64,000 nucleotides of DNA from Pseudoalteromonas rubra (GTDB lineage: Bacteria; Pseudomonadota; Gammaproteobacteria; Enterobacterales; Alteromonadaceae): NCBI RefSeq assembly GCF_001482385.1, contig NZ_CP013611.1, positions 434,001-498,000 of the forward strand, in the 5' to 3' direction. Below the pieces are notes generated by a model. That model was not told where the DNA came from. It worked only from the letters and a program-made list of their open reading frames with translations, and did no database searches. The translations under genes and the position numbers were made by a program. Shown in pieces: positions 49,286 through 55,791 of this stretch (positions within the stretch are counted from its first letter, which is position 1; every line of letters begins with the position of its first letter).

Positions 49286-49822
49286 GTGAAAATTTTAGGA
49301 GCCTTAATTTCAATCTTATTTATTGTATTGGCAGGTGCGCACTTATTTGTTGAGAAAATAACTGTTGATGCAATTACGATTGTTCTTTTAGTTCTAGCCA
49401 GTCTACCTTGGCTTTTTCCTTACTTAAAATCTCTTGAATTACCTGGCGGTATTAAAGTTGAACTAAAGGATGCTCTCAAAAAGGTTGAAAATGCCGTTCC
49501 AGAAGACAAAACTACTGCTCCAAAATACGCTGGTGTAAACTCCTCGTTAGCCTTTGTGGCTCTCAGAGTTGAGATTGAAAAAACAATCAGGAAGTATCAA
49601 TCTGATTTAGGTCATAAAAGCCATTCTCTGTCGATTAGATTACAAATCCTCGCCAACGATAATGTGATAAGTAAACCGCTATCGGAAGCCCTACTGGAAA
49701 TCGTAAAGTTAGGTAATGCAGCTGCGCATGGACAAACAATTGATTCTGAAGAAGCTGAGCTAATTCTAATGAGATCTGATTCTCTGCTAAATAAACTCGA
49801 AGACAGTCTAAAGAATGCCTAA
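49286..49822 (+). CDS. Cassette gene: membrane protein with DUF4145-like tail
   Basis: 178 residues from GTG 49286, preceded by AAGGAAG and lying 16 bases after the cassette boundary GTTAGGC (49264-49270); the longer frame to 49223 crosses that boundary and is rejected. Two membrane helices (about 3-22 and 31-48), then a cytosolic part with a coiled segment and a helical end (LLEIVKLGNAAAHGQTIDSE) similar in flavour to the DUF4145/HEPN-like NAAxHG helix. The stop codon TAA lies inside GCCTAAC, the first box of the following attC, as in genuine integron cassettes. AT-rich relative to the housekeeping genes. Function unknown; a defence role is speculation. Confidence 0.7.
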   Translation: MKILGALISILFIVLAGAHLFVEKITVDAITIVLLVLASLPWLFPYLKSLELPGGIKVELKDALKKVENAVPEDKTTAPKYAGVNSSLAFVALRVEIEKTIRKYQSDLGHKSHSLSIRLQILANDNVISKPLSEALLEIVKLGNAAAHGQTIDSEEAELILMRSDSLLNKLEDSLKNA

Positions 49823-49918
49823 CATGCCGGTCAAGGGTGGAGGCAAAACAGTAGGCTTGCGCTCGTACCTCGCTAAATTTAGCCGACTATTTGTGCGCCG
49901 CTTACCGGGGCGTTAGGC
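49817..49918 (+). other. attC-like recombination site of cassette 1
   Basis: 102 bases bounded by GCCTAAC (49817-49823) and GTTAGGC (49912-49918), which are exact reverse complements. Inside, CCGGTCAAG near the left box pairs with CTTACCGG near the right box except for one extra C, the position where attC sites carry an extrahelical base. The layout R''-L''-loop-L'-R' is therefore visible. It follows the cassette gene in the plus orientation. Confidence 0.75.
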
Positions 49919-49940
49919 ATCAAATACGGAGTATTCAGCA

Positions 49941-50077
49941 ATGGGTGGTGATGAAAAAAAGCCGTACCTCTCTCTCAATTCATTTCTCGTAAAAGATGAG
50001 CATAAAGACCTCAACGTCAGTGAGTTCCTGAAGAGTTCTGCACAAGTTAATTCTTACGATATTGAAGGACAAACAGA
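49941..50077 (+). pseudogene. Truncated cassette gene
   Basis: Starts 22 bases after the attC end with a CGGAGT site and ATG 49941 (MGGDEKKPYLSLNSFLVKDE). After about 45 residues (ending DIEGQTE) the frame enters the transposase element that begins at 50078 and soon stops at 50127-50129. No remaining 3' part was recognised on the far side of the element. Product unknown; the N-terminal part is hydrophilic. Confidence 0.6.
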
Positions 50078-51335
50078 GACACCCACCCGCAACTGGCGTG
50101 CGGAATGTACGTCGTCTACCTTTAGGTAATGCTCAATGGATTGAGAATGACAAATTATGCCAACTGCAAGGAAGAAGCAGGTCAGCTTATCAGACACTAA
50201 GTACTACCACTGCATATCCCGGTGTGTTCGTCGGGCATTTCTGTGCGGCAAAGACTGCGTCACGGGCAAGTCTTATGAACATCGGCGAGACTGGGTTGAG
50301 GAAAAATTACTGACCCTTGCGAAGGTGTTTTGCATTGATGTGTGTGGTTATGCCGTTATGAGCAATCATACGCATATCGTGTTGTATGTGGATGATAAGA
50401 AAGCACAAAGGTTATCAGATAAAGCGATAGTACTCCGCTGGCATAAACTGTTTAAAGGTAGCTGGCTGACACAAAAATACATCAATGGTGATGAGCTTAG
50501 CGAGTCAGAGCAAAGTTTACTTGATGCAGACATCAATGAATTCAGAATACGCCTTGCGAGTATCAGCTGGTTTATGCGGGTACTTAATGAAGAGATTGCC
50601 CGCAGGGCCAATAAAGAAGATGGCTGTACAGGCCGGTTTTGGGAAGGGCGATTTAAGTCACAGGCTTTGCTAGATGAGGCGGCACTGGCAGCGTGCCTGG
50701 CTTATGTTGACCTGAACCCAGTCAGAGCCAAAATGGCAGTTACACCGGAAACGTCAGATTACACCAGCATTAAAAAGCGTATTGAACATGCACAGCAAGG
50801 AAAGCAACCCAAAAGCTTACTACGTTTTGTGGGCAATCCAAGAAAGCACATGCCTAAAGGGTTGCCGTTTGAGCTGACCTATTACATACAGCTAGTTGAA
50901 TTAACAGGCCGAAGTATGCGTGCAGATAAGCGGGGTTATATCAGCGATAGCCAGCCTTTGCTGACACGATTGCAAATAGAGCCAGACAGCTGGCTCAAGC
51001 TCACTACGCAATTTACGAAGGTCTTTCATGGCGCGGTAGGGCGAAAGCAAGCGATGATAGATTACTGTAAGAATCTTCACAAAAGGCGACGCGCCAACTT
51101 GACTCAGTGCGAGCGTTTACTGGGTTAACACCTTCCCGTGATTACCATTTCGATTTATCTAAGTTGAGGCTTGGATGCGCATTCGTATTGTCCGAATCTG
51201 ATTATTCTTCAGGATTTCGTGCTTAAACTTACGACTTTCACGAATCGGAGCTTATAGAAAGCGCAGCATTTGATAGTCTTGCATTTCTTTATTGAACCTG
51301 CCAACAATTGGTTCGTGAATTTAATGGTGGGTGTC
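50078..51335. mobile_element. RAYT-type transposase element with inverted GACACCCACC ends
   Basis: A 1258-bp unit bounded by GACACCCACC (50078-50087) and its exact reverse complement GGTGGGTGTC (51326-51335). Behind the left end is a small hairpin (CCGCA / TGCGG), as in REP palindromes. It contains one IS200-like (Y1/HUH) transposase gene. It cuts a cassette gene on the left and an attC site on the right. REP-associated transposases are normally flanked by inverted REP units, which fits. Confidence 0.65.
50157..51128 (+). CDS. REP-associated (Y1/HUH, IS200-like) transposase
   Basis: 323 residues. The N-terminal domain has YYHCISRCVRRAFLCG, the His-hydrophobic-His motif HTH in MSNHTHIVLYV, and the region CLAYVDLNPVRAKMA containing the probable catalytic tyrosine, as in RAYT proteins. 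The extra C-terminal domain (about 215-323, rich in basic residues) distinguishes RAYTs of the longer class from plain IS200 transposases. It appears intact. The start ATG 50157 has no strong Shine-Dalgarno. Confidence 0.88.
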   Translation: MPTARKKQVSLSDTKYYHCISRCVRRAFLCGKDCVTGKSYEHRRDWVEEKLLTLAKVFCIDVCGYAVMSNHTHIVLYVDDKKAQRLSDKAIVLRWHKLFKGSWLTQKYINGDELSESEQSLLDADINEFRIRLASISWFMRVLNEEIARRANKEDGCTGRFWEGRFKSQALLDEAALAACLAYVDLNPVRAKMAVTPETSDYTSIKKRIEHAQQGKQPKSLLRFVGNPRKHMPKGLPFELTYYIQLVELTGRSMRADKRGYISDSQPLLTRLQIEPDSWLKLTTQFTKVFHGAVGRKQAMIDYCKNLHKRRRANLTQCERLLG

Positions 51336-51375
51336 ACTTATAATTATTTCCGACTTTTTAAACGCCTTGTTAGGT
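51336..51375 (-). other. Truncated attC of the minus-strand cassette array
   Basis: On the minus strand the sequence reads ACCTAACAAGGCG immediately after the stop of the gene at 51377-51769, as expected for the first half of an attC. It runs for about 40 bases and is then replaced by the end of the transposase element, so the second half is missing. Confidence 0.55.
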
Positions 51376-51376
51376 T

Positions 51377-51769
51377 TCATAGCTTATCAGCCTGAATTAT
51401 AACCATATCGGAACTTACTAAAGAATATGGTCCAGAATAATACCCCCCCGACTTAATAAAAAACATACCATCCATAAGAGGTGCTTCTTCGCCCAAAAGT
51501 TTCAGGGAAAAGAAAACGTGTTGGCTATCAGAACAAGTAATCTTGGCGGTCCAGAGCCTTTCATTATCTTCACTGGGCACTTGCTCTATTACTTTTACAT
51601 CATCAAGTTGCTTAAAGTTTGAAAGAAAAGGAATGTGAGAGTACGTGCCGTCGCTTACACCTTTTACAGAATTATCTATCGCATCATAAGCTTTAGTTTT
51701 AAATCGTGAGCAGTCCGCTTCTGCTTTAAGAGCAAACAGTAGCAAGAAAAAAGCTAAAAAACTTCTCAA
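51377..51769 (-). CDS. Cassette gene: small secreted protein of unknown function
   Basis: 130 residues from TTG at 51769, eight bases after AAGGAG; a TTG two codons upstream is too close to that site. Signal peptide MRSFLAFFLLLFALKAEA, mature start at DCSRFK. The mature part is soluble and periplasmic or secreted; no family recognised. It lies between two attC-like boundaries on the minus strand and is the second cassette counted from the dead integrase. Confidence 0.7.
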   Translation of the reverse strand: MRSFLAFFLLLFALKAEADCSRFKTKAYDAIDNSVKGVSDGTYSHIPFLSNFKQLDDVKVIEQVPSEDNERLWTAKITCSDSQHVFFSLKLLGEEAPLMDGMFFIKSGGYYSGPYSLVSSDMVIIQADKL

Positions 51770-51786
51770 TGGCAACTCTCCTTGAA

Positions 51787-51858
51787 ACCTAACGCCGCGC
51801 TCTGCGGCAAATTTGGAGCGCAGCGGAAAAATTGTCCGACAGCAGCGCCTTGTTATAC
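51787..51858 (-). other. attC-like recombination site between the two minus-strand cassettes
   Basis: 72 bases on the minus strand, from GTATAAC (51858-51852), which includes the stop codon of the OLD-family gene, to GTTAGGT (51793-51787). The arms GGCGCTGCTG and CGCAGAGCGCGGC can pair imperfectly into an attC-type hairpin. Orientation agrees with the transcription of both minus-strand cassettes. Confidence 0.7.
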
Positions 51859-53532
51859 ACCGACTAGCCCCTTCACAATTGTTTCAAGATCACTTTTCTT
51901 CTGGTCATCAATTAAACCGTCAACATGATGTTTGATTATATTAATTGGTTTTAGATCGTTACGCCCTTGTGGCTTAGGTATACCAAGAAACTCTTCAAGG
52001 TCTTCAGTGAACTGATGAATACCAGAAGTTAGCGGCGTCGATGCATCTGTCACAATTCCATTCCATGCGGAATGATGGCCCCTATTGTTATCACCATCGA
52101 ACACAACTGAATGAGGAATACCCAGCTCGGTTAGAAGGTGAATAAATCTATGCAGGTTATATTTACCGAGACAATCCAACACATATACCCTAGATTCTCT
52201 CAGAAACCCCCACTCATTATCGGCCAAATAGTCAAAATAGATCTTTTCTGAAGCACCTTCGCACAGTAAAACGTGGCGAGCGAAGAATAAACTAGATCTT
52301 TCTGAATCTAGCCAGAGAAAATACCTTAACTCCTCATCGGCCATTCTCACTTCTTCATCGAAATTAGGATCTTGGTCTTCACCAAACTCTCTGGCAGCAA
52401 CCAAGTTATTATCTAGCACTTCCTGCATTGTGGCTTCAGTTAGCTGGTGTGCAACTGAATGTTTATCGCTACGATGCAAGCGTAAGATTGAGGTTAAATC
52501 ACTTACTGATTTCCCGACGAACTGCGACGAATGCGTAGATACTATTACCTGCTGGCCATCGGCATCACCCAATTCTTTAAGGCTTCTGAATAGTACATCT
52601 TGTTGTGACGGATGAAGAAACGCCTCAGGCTCTTCAAATAAAAGCAATGTATAATCAGGATTAAAATCTTTCTTAGAGGATTTAGATGGAGCATTATATT
52701 GAGAAGACATCTTGATCAAAGTATAGATAAGATGCCTCTGCAAACCTTGTCCAAATGAAGATATATCAACACGCTGCCCGTTCAGCTTATGATCTTCAAT
52801 ATGTGGTTTAAGCAGATTTTTAACAATGTCGTCTGACTTGATCGGTGAGACCTCAATATCAATTCCAACGCCCCATTGCGATAGTTCAGCATTTACACCT
52901 GATTTAATCCCATCTATAGATAATCCGCTAGCTTCCTCTCCTTTAAATTCGTTGTTAAACTTTGAAAAAGCATTATTTAGCTCATCAAAGACGTTGCTGC
53001 TTGCAACGACTTTCTTCATCACTAGATTCACTAAATCTCGGAATGGCGAAGGCCCAGAAGTTTTTAAGGTGTCTTCTACTTTACTTACAGCCGGTATATA
53101 TATTATTGAACCAAGCTTCGATGATGAAACATTTGCGGCCCCATAAAAGTTATTTTCTGATAAAGCTCCATTTTCATACGCATAAATATTAGACTGCTTG
53201 GCTTTGACTCTTCCCTCGTCAGACAGAAAATATTTACGAACCTTTAGAATATTGTCGGACGACTTGTAGTCATCCTTTAAGGAGTCTTGTTCTTCATCAG
53301 ATGTATGGAAATGCAACTCGATCCAAGATTCATTGTCAGTAGTATCAATCTTCGGGAAATCTCTATTCTTGTCGAATTTTAGACCGCCATCCTCATAAAA
53401 GACTCTTAAGGCACTGAGCAGGTTCGTCTTCCCTGAATTATTTTCACCAACAATAAGGCTGTAGTTCGAGACTTCGAAAGTAGCATCTAGTACAGACCTG
53501 AAATTGTGAATGATTACCTTCCTTAGCTTCAT
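51853..53532 (-). CDS. OLD-family ATP-dependent nuclease (AAA/ABC ATPase + Toprim), first cassette
   Basis: 559 residues. N-terminal SMC/ABC-like ATPase: Walker A VGENNSGKTNLL (about 28-39), signature-like SFGQGLQRHLI (about 265-275), Walker B LLLFEEPEAFLHP, and H-loop VSTHSSQF. The C-terminal Toprim nuclease has the metal-binding glutamate in LLCEGASEKIYFDYL and the aspartate motif VVFDGDNN. This is the architecture of OLD/GajA nucleases, known from phage exclusion (P2 OLD) and Gabija. No UvrD-like helicase (GajB) follows, so it is probably a stand-alone class 1 OLD protein. Stop codon inside an attC box and start 26 bases after a GTTATAC boundary mark it as a gene cassette. AT-rich compared with the core genes, consistent with transfer. 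Confidence 0.85.
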   Translation of the reverse strand: MKLRKVIIHNFRSVLDATFEVSNYSLIVGENNSGKTNLLSALRVFYEDGGLKFDKNRDFPKIDTTDNESWIELHFHTSDEEQDSLKDDYKSSDNILKVRKYFLSDEGRVKAKQSNIYAYENGALSENNFYGAANVSSSKLGSIIYIPAVSKVEDTLKTSGPSPFRDLVNLVMKKVVASSNVFDELNNAFSKFNNEFKGEEASGLSIDGIKSGVNAELSQWGVGIDIEVSPIKSDDIVKNLLKPHIEDHKLNGQRVDISSFGQGLQRHLIYTLIKMSSQYNAPSKSSKKDFNPDYTLLLFEEPEAFLHPSQQDVLFRSLKELGDADGQQVIVSTHSSQFVGKSVSDLTSILRLHRSDKHSVAHQLTEATMQEVLDNNLVAAREFGEDQDPNFDEEVRMADEELRYFLWLDSERSSLFFARHVLLCEGASEKIYFDYLADNEWGFLRESRVYVLDCLGKYNLHRFIHLLTELGIPHSVVFDGDNNRGHHSAWNGIVTDASTPLTSGIHQFTEDLEEFLGIPKPQGRNDLKPINIIKHHVDGLIDDQKKSDLETIVKGLVGV

Positions 53533-53557
53533 GATTTCTCCGAAATTAGATTAAGGT

Positions 53558-53742
53558 GTATAACAATTTATTCTACCCCAAAATGTCGGAACATAAACCG
53601 ACAAAACGGGCTGTATTACATACCCTCATAGTCCCACGGAACAAACTCAAAGTAAACAATCGGTTGCAACCTGCAAAAATACACGTGTGTGAAAATTGGA
53701 CAAAACGACACGTAATAATGTTATTGGACAACAGTCAAAATA
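53558..53742. other. Candidate attI/leader region between first cassette and integrase remnant
   Basis: On the minus strand GTTATAC (53564-53558) marks the start of the first cassette. The sequence from there to the LexA-like box is non-coding and is where attI and the cassette promoter would lie in an integron. attI cannot be recognised by motif alone; the call rests on position. Confidence 0.4.
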
Positions 53743-53758
53743 CTGTCTATACATCCAG
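53743..53758 (+). promoter_or_regulatory. LexA-like box upstream of the integrase remnant
   Basis: CTGTCTATACATCCAG matches the gammaproteobacterial LexA consensus at 13 of 16 positions, including both CTG and CAG ends. It ends 26 bases before the ATG of the decayed integrase. SOS control of intI through LexA is established for other integrons, so the site probably survives from the functional state. Confidence 0.6.
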
Positions 53759-53784
53759 TTCCAAGCGTACCAAATGGAACGTTC

Positions 53785-54080
53785 ATGAAATAACCTTTTC
53801 TACTCATGCTGCAAGAGCAGATGTACCTACGACGTTATGCCAAACGCACCATTGAAGCGTAACTAAAATGGATTGCTGAATTTATTCGCTTTAACAATAT
53901 GCGACACCATACAACTATGGGGGATAGAGAAGTTGAACTATTTCTTAACCACCTTTAAATGGCCAAAATGTTGCTTAAGGCAAACAAGCGCTGGCATTAA
54001 ACGCCTTATGCTTTTTGTATAAAGAGATACTCAAAAAGCCATTGTCTTTACCAAAGAAAAGAAAAACGCAGACACCTGGC
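53785..54080 (+). pseudogene. intI: Decayed integron integrase (5' part)
   Basis: Translation from ATG 53785 gives MK*PFLL, MYLRRYAKRTIEA*LKWI, EFIRFNNMRHHTTMG and DREVELFLNHL*, closely following the N-terminal SAM-like domain of Vibrio-type IntI (RYYAKKTIEAYLHWI, MGDKEVEEFL). Nonsense codons are at positions 3, 26 and 58. After a frameshift near 53975 the frame reads KQALALNALCFLYKEILKK and PLSLPKK, matching the next IntI helix. The C-terminal catalytic domain is gone; an IS110-family fragment follows at once. Orientation, divergent from the first cassette, is that of a real integron. Confidence 0.85.
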
Positions 54081-54081
54081 C

Positions 54082-54243
54082 TTAACTGTTCTTGTATGGA
54101 TTTATCTTTTGAATCGCGTCACGGATCCCTTGCTCGTCATTTTTGACGGTGCAGTGAATATCTAAAGATCGTATATAAATGTCGAGCTGAAATTTGCCGG
54201 TATCGACACCAATGTTGATGCTTTGATTTGTTTTGGTATTCAT
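54082..54243 (-). pseudogene. IS110-family transposase, N-terminal fragment
   Basis: 53 codons on the minus strand: MNTKTNQSINIGVDTGKF, then QLDIYIRSLDIH and NDEQGIRDAI. IGVDxxK is the DEDD-domain start (first catalytic Asp) of IS110 transposases. The frame stops after DAIQKINPYKNS and the remaining roughly 270 residues are absent. The fragment abuts the integrase remnant and may have caused or followed its truncation. Confidence 0.7.
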
Positions 54244-54650
54244 AGAGGCTAACTCATGCTTGCAAAATGCGGGCTCGAGGCCTAGTTGACTATTCGAGTG
54301 TGGTGCTTGGAGTCTTTTACATCGTTCATTCTTGTTACCGGTCTCTCAATAGAGGAACCGAGATTCAATCGAACTACTGTAAATGAAGGCTTTAATTGCA
54401 GCTACAGCCTGGAACTCACTTTACCCAGAATCGGTAAAACACATAAATTTGATGGCTCTATTATCCATACAAGTTACTCAAAAGGACGCATTCGCCCTAA
54501 CTCATTCCTGATCGAAAAAATGTTAGAGCGGCCGTCCGCTGCTCATTCACCCAAGCACCCACCTACATACTTTGAAACGATTTGTCATACTCATCTGGAC
54601 CCCCCTTTGCTACACTTCCTGAATCGTCGTCACCGCATATTGGAAGTTTT
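54244..54650. other. Intergenic region with no assigned gene
   Basis: About 400 bases beyond the insertion-sequence fragment. An open frame at 54286-54663 (plus, 125 codons) has no ribosome site, no recognised domain and overlaps the better-supported small gene at 54651; it is probably chance or gene debris. Confidence 0.4.
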
Positions 54651-54947
54651 ATGTTTTCTTTAATCAAAGGGTTATTGTTTAAGTCTCTAAAGCACAAGGC
54701 GGGCCGAAAAGTAGCCGATGCTGTTGTTGAAAAGTGTGTTGAGCAGGGTATGGAGTATATGCGCGGGCGAGGCGGCTCAGCGCCGCAAAAGTCCAGCGAG
54801 CTGGACGGATTGATTGTCGGGCTCAATAACCTGACGGCCAGGCGATTGCCTGATGGTCAATACCCGATCAGATTAGAGCATCAAACCCTGATAGTCACCA
54901 TTGAAAACCATGGGATTGTGTCTATTACGGAGTTGCACACCGATTAG
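54651..54947 (+). CDS. Hypothetical small protein
   Basis: 98 residues from ATG 54651, with GGAAG five bases upstream; the in-frame extension to 54582 is less credible. The N-terminal half is amphipathic and basic (LIKGLLFKSLKHKAGRKVAD), followed by a short Gly-rich turn and a C-terminal beta-rich part. No family recognised and no clear neighbour relationship. Confidence 0.55.
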   Translation: MFSLIKGLLFKSLKHKAGRKVADAVVEKCVEQGMEYMRGRGGSAPQKSSELDGLIVGLNNLTARRLPDGQYPIRLEHQTLIVTIENHGIVSITELHTD

Positions 54948-55791
54948 TTAAGATCAGACAGAGCTTTGACTTATTTGAAGTTAAGCACAGAAGTGGATTG
55001 TAATATTCCTGTCTAAACGTTATGTAAGTATTTGGAAATGTTTAAAAAACATTAACACCTACGAAAGTCGTTAGCCTGAGTCAGCTGTCGGCTTAGTAAA
55101 AGGCTTCCTTTTCCTCACCCGTGTTTAAGGTTGCGCGCTATACAAGCTGAGGAACAGACTCTTGGCATCGTGTCCCACTTCGTATGCTGGCGCGCAAAGA
55201 GACTTTGGGTGTCTTCTCTGAGTTGTAAAATTGAGTGCCACCTTACTTGCCAATTCTGCCAAACCATATGGGTAACACCAGGGCCTCTCAGAAAGCACCG
55301 ATGTTTATCGGGCACTGTTGAGTTGACCCAATCTACGCGCCCGTAACGTGAGCAGCATGCGTTGATACTTCACTCATATTGCTGCAATCGCGAAACTTTC
55401 TCATTTTGGCATGCCATCTTTGCCAGCTTAGCAGTCAGCTATAGGGCAATTTACCAATTTTCTTGGTTCAGCCTGTTTCACTTTATTTTGAGTGTTGGTT
55501 AACAAGTGGTGGTTATGCAACCATTAGCGAAGCTACCTTTGTTGATGAATTTGCTACTAATTTTTTGCTTTTTTGATTGTTTTATGAGCAGGCTCGCGGG
55601 GTTAAACATTTTTATTCTTTTCATAAAACCGATAACTTTCTGACTTAAATGAATAAATTATGCTTAAAAGGAAAAGCTAGGTGGCATATTTAATAAAATT
55701 ATATAAATTATATTGTATACACTGTGTGCGTGGTGTTAATAATATGTCACCTCTTCTGGGGTTTGGATACACATTTTAAAAAGGTTAAATT
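54948..55791. other. Long intergenic region upstream of the collagenase gene
   Basis: About 840 bases with no credible gene. The part nearest the collagenase (about 55540-55790) is strongly AT-rich and probably holds its promoter. No inverted repeat, RNA or insertion-sequence end was recognised with confidence. Confidence 0.5.

Noticed and set aside
51853..53532. Gabija system
   Set aside because: GajA-like domains are present but no UvrD-like GajB gene is adjacent, so only an OLD-family nuclease is claimed.
53556..53855. 99-codon plus-strand ORF over the region upstream of and into the integrase remnant
   Set aside because: Runs in a different frame from the IntI similarity and covers the LexA-like box; no domain seen.
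54286..54663. 125-codon plus-strand ORF
   Set aside because: No ribosome site, no domain, overlaps a better-supported small gene; likely chance or debris.
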